Source: Candidatus Rifleibacteriota bacterium (lineage in GTDB: Bacteria > Muiribacteriota > Ozemobacteria > Ozemobacterales > Ozemobacteraceae). From it: a stretch of 64,000 nucleotides of DNA. The stretch spans positions 1 through 64,000 of the forward strand of contig JADFYG010000004.1 in assembly GCA_015233155.1 (NCBI GenBank), in the 5' to 3' direction. Of the stretch, positions 38,410-47,482 are shown piece by piece. Position 1 is the stretch's first letter, and each line of letters opens with the position of its first letter. The translations under genes were made by a program, and so were the position numbers. The notes under the pieces were generated by a model. The model worked only from the letters and a program-made list of their open reading frames with translations. It made no database searches and was not told where the DNA came from.

Positions 38410-39861
38410 ATGAAGCAAAGGGTAACTTGGCTGGTCGTAATTCTTATTCTTGCCGGGGGGACTGTATTCGCCCAGGTGAAACCGCACGTGAATGTCCTTA
38501 CAGAACTGCGGACCGAAAATGCACAGTTGCGCGATCGGGTTGATATGCTGGAAAAGGCGCTTACAGATATCCGTGCGACTTTGTCTGCTAAAACATCGGA
38601 AACACCTGCTTCGACAGTCGTTCCCGCCGCGGTTCCCGCAGAGAAGCAAGCGGTTGCCAAGGACGCAAAAAAAGACGAGAAACCGTCAATTAAAGGGAAG
38701 TATCCCGTTGAGCTTTATGGATATGTGAAACTCGATATGTCAACTGACGATTCACGAACTCAGTTGGGTAACGATGCGCGTTGGGTGCCGAGTGAAGCAA
38801 CGTATGCGAACCATCGCGAATACAATATGACAGCGAATCCCAGCAGATTCGGTTTGCGCTTCAAGGGACCAGAAGAAGGCAAGGCACGTGTCAGCGGCAA
38901 CCTTGAATTCGACCTGTATGGTTCTTCAAGTCTTGGTTCTAATGGTGGCGCCTTTGAAAGTAGTGCGGCACCGCGGGTTCGCCATGCTTTCGTGCAAGTA
39001 GATTGGCCGGAAGATGACTGGAGTCTGCTTGCCGGTCAGACATGGGATCTCATTGGGCCATTGAATCCCTCAATGTTGGATTACACCGTAGCATGGTGGG
39101 CGGGAAATATTGGTTATCGCCACCCACAACTTCGTTTCACAAAAGGTTTCGAGGCGGGAAAAGATTCAAAGGTTACCGTTCAGGTCGCAGCCACCAGAAC
39201 TAATGGCGACAAAAATGTCCTTGAACAAACGGACACCGGTGCTGCCGCCGGCTCACCATCGGTACAGGGGCGCATTTCATATTCTTTCCCAACCTACAAG
39301 GACAAGAAGGGCGTGAAGGGCGTGATCGGTCTTTGGGGTCACAGTGGCAAAGAAGAATACGCATATGCCGCCAACGGCGACAGTGTTACGCTCGATTCGA
39401 ACTCAGCCGGTATGGATTTGTCGTTGCCTTTGAGCAAAGTGTTTAAGCTGCAGGGCGAATTGTGGCGGGGAAAGAATCTCGATGATTATATGGGAGGAAT
39501 CGCTCAAGGTATCAATGTAATGAGCGCTTCAGCTACGGGAGGCGTAGTTAATGCAACTACGTTTACTGGAAAGTTTATCGGAGCCAAGAGCATTTCTTCT
39601 CGTGGTGGATGGTTCGAACTGGGCTTTGGTCCCTTTGACAGGTGGCAGTTTAATCTCGGAGCCAGCGTGGATAACCCCGATGATGACCAGCTTCCAAATC
39701 TTGCCCGGACGAGCAATCAAGCAAAGTGGCTGAATGTCATCTACGATCTCAACAGTGCAGTGCAGATTGGCCTCGAATACGTGCAGTTGCACACCGACTA
39801 CAAGAATGCTCACGACGGCGACGACGGACGTCTCCAATCATCATTCATTTACAAGTTCTAG
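38410..39861 (+). CDS. outer-membrane porin with N-terminal coiled coil
   Basis: A secreted beta-barrel protein of 483 residues. A signal peptide ends near residue 22 (GTVFA-QV). A periplasmic coiled coil (about 29-58, heptads with Leu, Arg and Asp) and an Ala/Pro/Lys-rich linker follow. The barrel from about residue 100 begins YPVELYGYVKLD and closes with aromatic IYKF, the outer-membrane insertion signal. AAAGGAG precedes the ATG. The coiled coil may be a peptidoglycan or trimer anchor. The gene is divergent from the DUF2194 gene, so it could provide the pel export pore, but a general porin is equally possible. Confidence 0.85.
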   Translation: MKQRVTWLVVILILAGGTVFAQVKPHVNVLTELRTENAQLRDRVDMLEKALTDIRATLSAKTSETPASTVVPAAVPAEKQAVAKDAKKDEKPSIKGKYPVELYGYVKLDMSTDDSRTQLGNDARWVPSEATYANHREYNMTANPSRFGLRFKGPEEGKARVSGNLEFDLYGSSSLGSNGGAFESSAAPRVRHAFVQVDWPEDDWSLLAGQTWDLIGPLNPSMLDYTVAWWAGNIGYRHPQLRFTKGFEAGKDSKVTVQVAATRTNGDKNVLEQTDTGAAAGSPSVQGRISYSFPTYKDKKGVKGVIGLWGHSGKEEYAYAANGDSVTLDSNSAGMDLSLPLSKVFKLQGELWRGKNLDDYMGGIAQGINVMSASATGGVVNATTFTGKFIGAKSISSRGGWFELGFGPFDRWQFNLGASVDNPDDDQLPNLARTSNQAKWLNVIYDLNSAVQIGLEYVQLHTDYKNAHDGDDGRLQSSFIYKF

Positions 39862-39913
39862 TCGTCGAAGACGGGTGCTCTCAAAGGGGCATCCGTAATC
39901 TTTGTTTCGTCAG

Positions 39914-39956
39914 CAGGCGCGTACGCCCTCAGGGCCTACGCGCCTGTTTATATTTT
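39914..39956 (+). terminator. intrinsic terminator after the porin gene
   Basis: CAGGCGCGTA pairs with TACGCGCCTG across an inner GCCCTCAGGGC hairpin, followed by TTTATATTTT. It lies about 53 bases past the porin stop. The remaining 39957-40148 holds no supported gene, only a weak 33-codon frame without a ribosome site. Confidence 0.85.
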
Positions 39957-40148
39957 CGATATCGTAAAATACATACAAGATCCCGTTGGGAACTGGAAAT
40001 GGATGGAAAATACCATTATGCGTCCGATACCTTCCCCTGGCGTTCGCAAAGAGGTAATATGTTTTTCGATTCACATAAATGGCATTATCAAATCTTTTGA
40101 AGCAAGTCCTCAGTTGTAAAACTGAAACTGAAAGCTGACTCTCGAAGT

Positions 40149-41549
40149 ATGGCGACTCGTATTACCCTGATCGACGATGAAATCAAGCTTTTACGTGCAT
40201 TAAAGCGCGCTCTTGAATCCGACGGCTACGAAGTGTTCGATTTTTCTGACCCACATGCAGCAATGACCTTCATTTGCGAACGCAAACCCGATCTTGTAGT
40301 CTCTGATATTCGAATGCCAGGTCTCTCCGGGCTAGACCTACTGGAACGAATGAATACTGCTGGTGTCAATATTCCCAGCATTCTCATGACCGCATATTCT
40401 TCCATGGAGACCGCTGTCGCTGCAATGAAACTTGGCGCGCGGGACTATCTCCTGAAGCCATTTGAAGTTGCTGAATTCAAGACTGCGGTCAAGCGTGTGC
40501 TTTCAATGGCGGCCTCCGAATCCGATAAGGTTTTCCTGAAAGACATCAAGCCCGACGAGGCAGGAGAGCAGTTACTTATTATCGGTCGATCCAAACCTAT
40601 GAAAAGTGTTCTCGAAATGATTGACCGTGTGGCCGACACTGAGAGCACCGTTCTATTGCAGGGGGAAAGTGGCACTGGCAAAGAACTTGTCGCCAAGACT
40701 ATTCATGCCCATTCCCTTCGTTGTGACAATGCTTTCGTGGCGGTAAATTGTTCAGCATTGCCTGAGTCGCTTTTTGAGAGCGAGATGTTTGGTCATATAC
40801 GAGGTTCGTTCACGGGGGCAATAGCTGATAGCCCCGGACTATTTGCCGAAGCCGAGGGTGGCACGCTATTTCTCGATGAAATTGGTGACCTTGCAGTTTC
40901 AAGCCAGGCCAAGCTGTTGCGTGTACTTCAGGACAAAACCTTTAAATGCGTTGGTGATGCCCGTACCCGGAAGGCCGATGTACGTGTCCTGGCGGCGACC
41001 AATAGAAACCTCGCGGTTGATGCAAAGTCTGGACGATTTCGCGAAGATCTTCTATACAGGATCAACGTCGTAGAAATTTGTTTGCCTCCTCTGCTTGAGC
41101 GCTTTGATGATCTTCCGGATCTCACCTCGCATTTTCTTTCAAAGTTTGCACAAAGGCATCATCGATCATTTTCATCACCGTCCGATGAATTGATCGCCCA
41201 TTTGAAAAAACATTCCTGGCCGGGAAACATTCGAGAGCTGGAAAATATTCTCGAACGGGCGGTCATTCTGAAACGCACAGGAGAACTGATGCCTGAAGAT
41301 GTTCCATTACCATCAGACTATGGCAGTAAGAGTTCTGTAAAAAACACTGCCGATGATATGCCTATTCCGGATGTGTCTCTTGGCGAAGCCATTGAAAAAA
41401 TCGAAAGCGATATGATCATTCGCATTTTGCGTAGCGTAAACTGGAACTACTCACGCGGAGCCGAACGCATGGGTATTACTCGTCAGAATCTCCACTATAA
41501 GGTTAAAAAATACGGTATATGCAGAGAGCCTTATGATGATAATACCTGA
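40149..41549 (+). CDS. sigma54-dependent response regulator (NtrC family)
   Basis: A two-component transcription activator of 466 residues. The receiver domain has D9, D10, phospho-acceptor D53, T81 and K103. The AAA+ domain has Walker A GESGTGKE (172-179), Walker B LFLDE (D243, E244), and the sigma54-contacting loop reads GSFTGA (219-224) instead of GAFTGA. The Fis-type helix-turn-helix is at the C-terminus (about 435-460). It activates sigma54 promoters. Its kinase is not adjacent: the only sensor kinase in the window is at 6178-7863. The next gene starts within its last codons. Confidence 0.94.
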   Translation: MATRITLIDDEIKLLRALKRALESDGYEVFDFSDPHAAMTFICERKPDLVVSDIRMPGLSGLDLLERMNTAGVNIPSILMTAYSSMETAVAAMKLGARDYLLKPFEVAEFKTAVKRVLSMAASESDKVFLKDIKPDEAGEQLLIIGRSKPMKSVLEMIDRVADTESTVLLQGESGTGKELVAKTIHAHSLRCDNAFVAVNCSALPESLFESEMFGHIRGSFTGAIADSPGLFAEAEGGTLFLDEIGDLAVSSQAKLLRVLQDKTFKCVGDARTRKADVRVLAATNRNLAVDAKSGRFREDLLYRINVVEICLPPLLERFDDLPDLTSHFLSKFAQRHHRSFSSPSDELIAHLKKHSWPGNIRELENILERAVILKRTGELMPEDVPLPSDYGSKSSVKNTADDMPIPDVSLGEAIEKIESDMIIRILRSVNWNYSRGAERMGITRQNLHYKVKKYGICREPYDDNT

Positions 41550-42849
41550 CTCTGGTCAGGATTTTTATGCCGGTATTTATGGGAAACTTGCGAAAACTGT
41601 TGTGCTTGTCTTTTTATTGATTTTATTCAGAGGTGAGCAAACTGTTGATGCAAAAGGGGCCGGGCCGTTTCTGAAGGATTTTCGCATCGAATGCGGCGAA
41701 GAAGATGTGGATATCGTATTCGCAGCAACAGCTGCGGTTGATTTAATATGTGTTCCAGTGGCAGACGATCGCTTATGGGGGGCTGGAAAAATCGGCAGAA
41801 CGGCCTCCGCCAGATCTGAAAGCAGTATGGGAATTGGCACTCGCATTGGAACCGAACCCTGGATTCTTATTCCATTCAATGACGATAAGTGTCGTCGAAT
41901 ACGTGTGTGGCCAATTTTTTCCGAATCAGCTGTTAATTCTTTTGCGACAGCCCCGTGGAAGCAGGTGAACTGGCGTCTGGAAGGTGTTCTAGCCTTTCGT
42001 CGAGTTTGGGAGCGCTTGCTGGATCGGCTTATTCGAAGAGTTGCGAGTCGCCAGACTCGTGATGGTTGTTTCTCATGCCATGAATTGATGCCGCTCGGCG
42101 TCGCCGCTGTTGCCGCATGGGATACAGGATTGAGTGTTCCTATAGATGTAATCGCGAGTCTGACGGATGATCTGGTTAAAATGCAACAAGCAGACGGCGC
42201 TTTCCGATTTTCGAAGCATCCCGAATATGGGGAGATTACGCCGACACTTTTTGCCGCGGCAGTCCTCGACTGGAGTCGCCGCTGGAAGCCGGATACTGCC
42301 AGTGCCATGTTGCGTGCGGTTCGATATCTCGTTGGCCACCAATCAGAAGATGGAAGTCTGCTCCCGGATTTCAGTTTTCCGCCATGGATGATAGGGGCAT
42401 CATTTTTTACCCGCTTGTATTTAAGAATCATTTGTCAGGCAGAACATATTTGTAGTAGCGATGGAAAGCTCAAACGCTCCGAGTTTTCCTCTGCACGAAC
42501 CAGCGCGGAGAAGTGGATTAAAACACACATGGAAGTTGCATCCGTCCCTGAAAATGTGTCATCCTGCACGACTGGTATCAGTCACCCAGCTGTCGACGCA
42601 ACTCACCCTGGAGATATATCCTCAGAAGAGGCTTCTGAAAGATTTACAGAGCTTATCCGAAACTTGATTTTGTCAGGCGATTTGCCTGCTGCTTTTAAGA
42701 CAGAAAGAATCGAATGGATTTTTGGGGGTCGCGAACGGGCTTTGCAAGCGGATGATTCGACAGCGTGTGCATTATGGAAATTGTCCACGGAAATACTGTT
42801 GGACATGACACGCGGCGAACGTGAAACAAACAGCGAGAATTGCCGATAG
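41533..42849 (+). CDS. exported alpha/alpha-toroid protein with a CxxCH motif
   Basis: A 438-residue protein of unknown function, overlapping the response regulator by 17 bases. A hydrophobic segment (about 19-33) suggests a signal peptide or anchor. From about 155 on it has repeats resembling the QxxDG motifs of terpene-cyclase/prenyltransferase toroids: QTRDGCF (174-180), QQADGAF (218-224) and HQSEDGS (269-275). The first includes C179-x-x-C182-H183, the c-type heme-binding consensus. Similar CVSCH-containing toroid proteins are known in Planctomycetes and related bacteria. Whether heme is bound is untested. Its role in the neighbouring polysaccharide region is unknown. Confidence 0.75.
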   Translation: MMIIPDSGQDFYAGIYGKLAKTVVLVFLLILFRGEQTVDAKGAGPFLKDFRIECGEEDVDIVFAATAAVDLICVPVADDRLWGAGKIGRTASARSESSMGIGTRIGTEPWILIPFNDDKCRRIRVWPIFSESAVNSFATAPWKQVNWRLEGVLAFRRVWERLLDRLIRRVASRQTRDGCFSCHELMPLGVAAVAAWDTGLSVPIDVIASLTDDLVKMQQADGAFRFSKHPEYGEITPTLFAAAVLDWSRRWKPDTASAMLRAVRYLVGHQSEDGSLLPDFSFPPWMIGASFFTRLYLRIICQAEHICSSDGKLKRSEFSSARTSAEKWIKTHMEVASVPENVSSCTTGISHPAVDATHPGDISSEEASERFTELIRNLILSGDLPAAFKTERIEWIFGGRERALQADDSTACALWKLSTEILLDMTRGERETNSENCR

Positions 42850-42888
42850 AGGATCCGAATTAGTATCTGAGTATGCGGAGTATGATGG

Positions 42889-44496
42889 ATGTCCAACCAT
42901 CCCTTAAAGCGCTTGCTTAAATACGGGAAATCTTCGTCTGTAAAGGCATCGTCAGGACTTAATGCTCTAGCGGCAAGAATTCCCGATTTTTGCATTCTGC
43001 TGGTGACCATATGCCTTTTATCGGGAGGAATTATATGGGCCAGTCCTGCTGAACGCCAGACCGTCGTTGATCCTTCGGTGCCTCCGGATATTCTTCGTGA
43101 TTTCGAGATGCTGCGTGCGCAGTATATTCAGAATCCGCGCGATTTACCCACCATAAATGCGCTGGGAATAGTATACGCTCGCGCAGGGCAGCTGGAACAG
43201 GCTGTCGCATTGTGGAATGAAGGAATTCGGATCAATCCGGCATATGTGCATTTTTATAACAACCTTGGTTCGGCTTTGAAGTCATCGCGTCGATTCGACG
43301 ACGCCAGGCGGGTATTTCAGCGTGGTCTGAGCATTTCTCCCAGCTACTGGATTCACTACAATCTGGGCCTTCTTGAAAAGGAAACTGGCCACTGGACCGA
43401 AGCAGCGCGATGTTTTCAGAACTGCCTTGCCATGAATCCCGGATTCGAACCGGCAGTGAAGAAACTCGCCGAGATGGGTCTGCAGCCGACATCCGGAGCG
43501 GTCTCTCCCGGATCACATTGTCTTCCTCTTCCTTTGTCGGTAAAGAATGATTTATCCGGAATCATGCCTCTCGCGCAGTCACTTCATACTGTGGCTCCTG
43601 TGTCTGAACAATCATTTCGCGATCCGGTACGAGAGCCTCCCGGTGGCGATTCGCCGGTCGGGCAGCGCATTTCAGGAATTCCTGACGATCCGACTCGCTC
43701 ATCAGAATCTTTCGGTTCGAGCCCGGGAAGAAATTCGACCTCATGGCCTAATGTAAGCGGTTTTCCAGATTCTCCCTTGCATCCGTACTCCTTTTTTAAT
43801 GCCGCTCCAGCTTCAGCAAGCTCTGTGGCCGATGTACATCACGCTCCTCCGGTGGCAAAGTCTTATGACATACTTTCCTGTGTGGCGGAGATCCAGAAAC
43901 GTTCGAATGATGGAACTCCGAAACTTGTGGCTTTGACCTTCGATGACGGTCCGCATGCGACAATTACTCCGCAGATCCTTGATCTTTTGAAACGTGAAGG
44001 GGCGTGCGCCACTTTTTTCATTCTCGGTTCGCGAGCTGAGGCATATCCTGATTTGCTGGAGCGAATGACTGCAGAGGGGAGTGAAGTCGGCAATCACACA
44101 TGGAGCCATCATTCCCTTGTTAGTCAGGGTTCTGCTTCCGGTCTTCTTGAATTGAATCGCACTAATGAACTGATAGGAGCAATTACGGGGCATTCGTCCA
44201 GATTGGTGAGACCGCCATTTGGGCATACGAATGCACGTGTCGAAAAAATGATTCACGATCAAGGCTGGCACCAGGTCATGTGGGATGCTGACAGTCGCGA
44301 TTGGCAGGATGGCAATCCAGATCATATGATGCGTCGTATTTTACGAGACTTTTCGCCGGGTGCCATTATTCTGTTTCATGACATTCATCCGGGCGCAATG
44401 CGAATTCTTCCAGTACTGATTCCTGCACTGAAGCGGTGCGGTTACCGATTCGTTACGATTTCTCAGTTGATTGGTCTTCTGCAGGCAGCGGGCTGA
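42889..44496 (+). CDS. TPR-polysaccharide deacetylase (NodB) fusion
   Basis: An exported 535-residue protein. A hydrophobic segment at 33-52 targets it out of the cytosol. Residues about 80-195 are three tetratricopeptide repeats, then a Ser/Pro-rich linker (200-325). The NodB domain (about 340-530) has D352 and D353 in TFDDGPH, H403 and H407 in HTWSH, RPPFG (441-445), and the catalytic H497 with D498 in LFHDIH. All metal and catalytic residues are present, so an active de-N-acetylase is predicted. PelA and PelB of P. aeruginosa supply deacetylase and TPR activities separately. Here one protein carries both. Confidence 0.92.
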   Translation: MSNHPLKRLLKYGKSSSVKASSGLNALAARIPDFCILLVTICLLSGGIIWASPAERQTVVDPSVPPDILRDFEMLRAQYIQNPRDLPTINALGIVYARAGQLEQAVALWNEGIRINPAYVHFYNNLGSALKSSRRFDDARRVFQRGLSISPSYWIHYNLGLLEKETGHWTEAARCFQNCLAMNPGFEPAVKKLAEMGLQPTSGAVSPGSHCLPLPLSVKNDLSGIMPLAQSLHTVAPVSEQSFRDPVREPPGGDSPVGQRISGIPDDPTRSSESFGSSPGRNSTSWPNVSGFPDSPLHPYSFFNAAPASASSVADVHHAPPVAKSYDILSCVAEIQKRSNDGTPKLVALTFDDGPHATITPQILDLLKREGACATFFILGSRAEAYPDLLERMTAEGSEVGNHTWSHHSLVSQGSASGLLELNRTNELIGAITGHSSRLVRPPFGHTNARVEKMIHDQGWHQVMWDADSRDWQDGNPDHMMRRILRDFSPGAIILFHDIHPGAMRILPVLIPALKRCGYRFVTISQLIGLLQAAG

Positions 44497-44518
44497 TCGG
44501 AAAGAGCAGGGTTAAAGC

Positions 44519-44821
44519 ATGTGGATTGCTCTTTTCGACTTTTGCCTGGTGCTTCTTTTGGTCAGTTTTTTCTTATATGGGTTGCGCGAGTGGGATCGAT
44601 TGTTGATTGATCAGGAAGACGACGAGGAAAAAGACGCCTCAGAGAATAAATCCGGGAATAAATCTTCCGCGAAAAAGAGGAAGCCGGTTTTGGCATCAGA
44701 AGATCAGACTCCTGATCGCCCTGGCATGGCAGGCGGTCGTTTTGCCCTCTGGGTATTGATTATTGGCCTTGCCATCACTTCATTGATCGAGGCGTTCGTT
44801 TCTTTTTGGGACGTAACATAA
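44519..44821 (+). CDS. small membrane protein of unknown function
   Basis: A 100-residue protein with two hydrophobic helices (about 3-22 and 76-95) separated by an acidic/basic hydrophilic loop rich in Glu, Asp, Lys and Ser. It begins 22 bases after the deacetylase stop and is probably co-transcribed with it. No family is recognised. It may be a membrane anchor or scaffold for its neighbours. Confidence 0.65.
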   Translation: MWIALFDFCLVLLLVSFFLYGLREWDRLLIDQEDDEEKDASENKSGNKSSAKKRKPVLASEDQTPDRPGMAGGRFALWVLIIGLAITSLIEAFVSFWDVT

Positions 44822-44895
44822 ATTCATATTCATCTTTCTTTGCTTTGTGCCGATGAAGGATGTGGTGAAATCTCTCCTTCCAATAGGAGTCGTCC

Positions 44896-46467
44896 ATGAA
44901 ACGTAATACACAGGTTCTCGCTCTTGCCCTTCTGTTGAGCTCTGGGACGGTATGTGCGCAGAACTATCTGCAGCCAAGTACCTCATCCGCGCTGCGATCC
45001 GCAGGATTCAGCGACACATTCATTTCAAGGGTGAAACGGGCTCCCGTTGATTCTCCAAAGAGGCAGACGGTTGATGATAAGGGCGTATATGGAGCAGGCG
45101 ACAGCTTGCCCCCTATCCCGACCTCAGCTGCTGGTGGCGGTGGAGCAAATTCTCCCGACACAGGAAAAAAAGCCGGGAAAAGTGTCAAGGCGGATGTGAA
45201 TTCTGATTCTTCCGGGACAGACGCTGGCACGAGTTCCAGTGGGACGTCTGACTCTGGTTCAGGCACCAGTTCCGGCACGAATACCGGGTCTGATTCAAAT
45301 GCAAAACCCGATTCCGGCGAGACGCCAAAGGTTGATGACAAAAGCAGTGGTGAAAAACCTGCTTCCGTAGCGCCAGCCACAAAAAGCAAAAAAAGTAAGA
45401 AAAGCTCATCCGGCAGTTCCAAGAGCTCGAAGAAAAAAAGTAAAAAACGCCGATCTTCAGCACCGGTTGTTCAGAGTATGCCCGATTCTCCCGCACCTGT
45501 CGCCGAAACGCCCTCACCTCTGCTACCTCCACCCCCGGCTTTCGGGCAGGGAGACCAGGAGATCTATTCCCAGGAACCTGTACGACTTCCTCCTGTAGGA
45601 AGTCTTCCAATGCCTTCACGTACTGTTCTTCCACCTGTTTCGCGCGAAGCGATGATGATGGATGCTGCAATAAACGAAACGGTTTCTCGAGTATTGGCCT
45701 GTTCTTTTTCCGGTTTGACTGGCCTGAACACAACGGTGTCTGCGGATGTCAGCCGTGAAGGCTCATTCAAGATGGGATTTCATTCCAGTTGGTTCCAGCT
45801 TGATCGTGTGTATAACCGGGTATTGGCGAGTGGCGAAAGTGGGGACTTGCTCTCACTGCCTCTTTTCTTCAACTACGCGGTTACTAATGATCTAGAGTTT
45901 GCTTTTATGATGCCTATTGAAAACTATACGATCAAATCGCGTATTCTCTGGTCGAAGGACTTCCGTGAATCAGGTGTTGGTGACAGCAAATTGTCGTTCA
46001 AATATCGCGTATTCGATAATGGACAATATCAGATGCGCGGAGCTTTTGGTCTTGGGTTCAAATTCCCGACGGGCAGTGATGCCAAGGGAATGGGTACCGG
46101 AAAGACTGATTTTGAAGTGTTTACTGCGTTCTCGAAGAGTTTTGAGCGCATAATTGCTCATCTCAATCTGGGCTATGTTATGACAGGAGATCCTAACACT
46201 CAATTCTATCCAAACGGCCTCGCCGACATCTTCTACTATAATATTGGTCTCGAATATCCACATACCAATAATGTTACTGTAATGGCGGAAGTGAATGGCC
46301 AGGATTGGGGAGCTGAAGGCCTCAAGGTAGATATTACTCCTTCAATAAGATATACACCGACTGAAAATTTCGCATTCGATATGGGGGTTCCGATAGCTGT
46401 AACCAATGATCAGCGCTACGGATATAACTATCGATTGACGTTCGGTGTTACGGCCTTTTTCCGATAA
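44896..46467 (+). CDS. outer-membrane beta-barrel protein with a Lys/Ser-rich linker
   Basis: A secreted 523-residue protein. A signal peptide ends near residue 21 (TVCA-QN). The next 200 residues are low complexity: a Ser/Gly/Asp-rich part, then a strongly basic stretch (KSKKSKKSSSG followed by SKKKSKKRR, about 158-186), then a Pro-rich part. From about 265 a beta-barrel resembling 'transporter/phenol-degradation MetA-like' outer-membrane proteins runs to the C-terminal FGVTAFFR. The basic linker could bind acidic polymer or peptidoglycan. Its 3' end overlaps the convergent YkgJ-type gene by 40 bases, which is unusual. Confidence 0.82.
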   Translation: MKRNTQVLALALLLSSGTVCAQNYLQPSTSSALRSAGFSDTFISRVKRAPVDSPKRQTVDDKGVYGAGDSLPPIPTSAAGGGGANSPDTGKKAGKSVKADVNSDSSGTDAGTSSSGTSDSGSGTSSGTNTGSDSNAKPDSGETPKVDDKSSGEKPASVAPATKSKKSKKSSSGSSKSSKKKSKKRRSSAPVVQSMPDSPAPVAETPSPLLPPPPAFGQGDQEIYSQEPVRLPPVGSLPMPSRTVLPPVSREAMMMDAAINETVSRVLACSFSGLTGLNTTVSADVSREGSFKMGFHSSWFQLDRVYNRVLASGESGDLLSLPLFFNYAVTNDLEFAFMMPIENYTIKSRILWSKDFRESGVGDSKLSFKYRVFDNGQYQMRGAFGLGFKFPTGSDAKGMGTGKTDFEVFTAFSKSFERIIAHLNLGYVMTGDPNTQFYPNGLADIFYYNIGLEYPHTNNVTVMAEVNGQDWGAEGLKVDITPSIRYTPTENFAFDMGVPIAVTNDQRYGYNYRLTFGVTAFFR

Positions 46468-47321
46468 TCGCTCCGGACGTCATTCCACAGATCGGTAAGC
46501 GGTGTGGAAGCCGGAACCAGGATTTCTCTGTATATGCGCAGTGCTTGCGCTTCTCCCAACGCGGCTTTGTACAACCAGAACTCGAAGGGGAAAAAAACTA
46601 CAGGATCGATTCCGGGAAAAGGTGTGAAGGATTCCGAATTTGCGGCTACCCGTTCCTGAAGCTGGAAAAGCAGCTCCTGAGTGAGCGGGTGTCGTTGAGG
46701 CGAAAGTTCTATTACCCGCGTGCATTCACGCGTTTCGAAAGCTCCGGGCGATGTCGAATTGACCGCAGTGTGTGGCGGCGTAATGGCCGTTGATGTGTTT
46801 TGATTGCACTGGAAAGACGAGCTATCCATGAGAATAGAAGGTTCGGACACACTGTTCACCTTTTTAAGTCCGAAAAAACGACAGGCGAAAGGGCGCACGG
46901 AATGAATCCGGCAGACATGCACCTCGTTGTCGCGAAAAACACAGCGGAGGCGGCGTTCGCCGGCCCAGGTTTCCAGTCCGGTATCTCCTTCTAAGATTGC
47001 GAGCCTTTCGTCAAAATGCAGCGCCATACGCAATGTTGACTTCAAACGATCCGGCGGGAGTCTCCCCATAAGATCGCGTATGATTCTGTGGTATTCAAGT
47101 GAGAAAATCGAAACGGCATTGCAGCATGCGCCGCAATTGTCACATGACGTTTTGGGCAATTCCGCCTGGAGACTTTCAAGTAAAGCAACCCCAAAGGGAC
47201 CATGCTCCACCGATGCAGTCAGTATGCGTTCGAGATACCAGCCTAAACGACGCTCGATGTCTCTGCGGAGAGTGGAAAGTAACTCTTGATTGATTTCGGA
47301 AAACATAATGGGATCAGTCAT
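46428..47321 (-). CDS. YkgJ-family cysteine-cluster protein
   Basis: A 297-residue protein with the YkgJ/UPF0153 metal-cluster signature: C60-x2-C63-x2-C66-C67 then C127, C137 and C147 (CRIHSVRPFAC). Members are thought to bind zinc or an iron-sulphur cluster. The function is unproven. The N-terminal 50 residues are helical. The start is uncertain as no ribosome site is seen. It converges on the outer-membrane gene with a 40-base overlap at the 3' ends. Confidence 0.85.
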   Translation of the reverse strand: MTDPIMFSEINQELLSTLRRDIERRLGWYLERILTASVEHGPFGVALLESLQAELPKTSCDNCGACCNAVSIFSLEYHRIIRDLMGRLPPDRLKSTLRMALHFDERLAILEGDTGLETWAGERRLRCVFRDNEVHVCRIHSVRPFACRFFGLKKVNSVSEPSILMDSSSFQCNQNTSTAITPPHTAVNSTSPGAFETRECTRVIELSPQRHPLTQELLFQLQERVAANSESFTPFPGIDPVVFFPFEFWLYKAALGEAQALRIYREILVPASTPLTDLWNDVRSDYRKKAVTPNVNR

Positions 47322-47429
47322 TATGAAAAACGAAGACTTTCTTGTTCATGACATGCTGTTGATGTGCGAAACCTGGGTATTTTGGAGCCAGATACTTCAA
47401 ACGAGGCGCTATTTGGGAAAATAAACTCA

Positions 47430-47461
47430 AAATGGCCACCGGAAAACTCCGGTGGCCATAT
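47430..47461 (-). terminator. intrinsic terminator after the RRM gene
   Basis: On the minus strand TGGCCACCGG and CCGGTGGCCA form a perfect stem across a short loop, followed by TTTTGAGTTT. It lies 21 bases past the RRM protein stop. Confidence 0.88.
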
Positions 47462-47482
47462 ATTTTAATTCACCTGCAGGGA

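Noticed and set aside
39957..40148. A small gene between the porin and the response regulator
   Set aside because: The only frame is 33 codons with no ribosome site and no recognisable motif.
41577..42431. 284-codon minus-strand frame opposite the CxxCH toroid gene
   Set aside because: The sense frame has a plausible export signal and repeats. The antisense product is Arg/Ser-rich without motifs.
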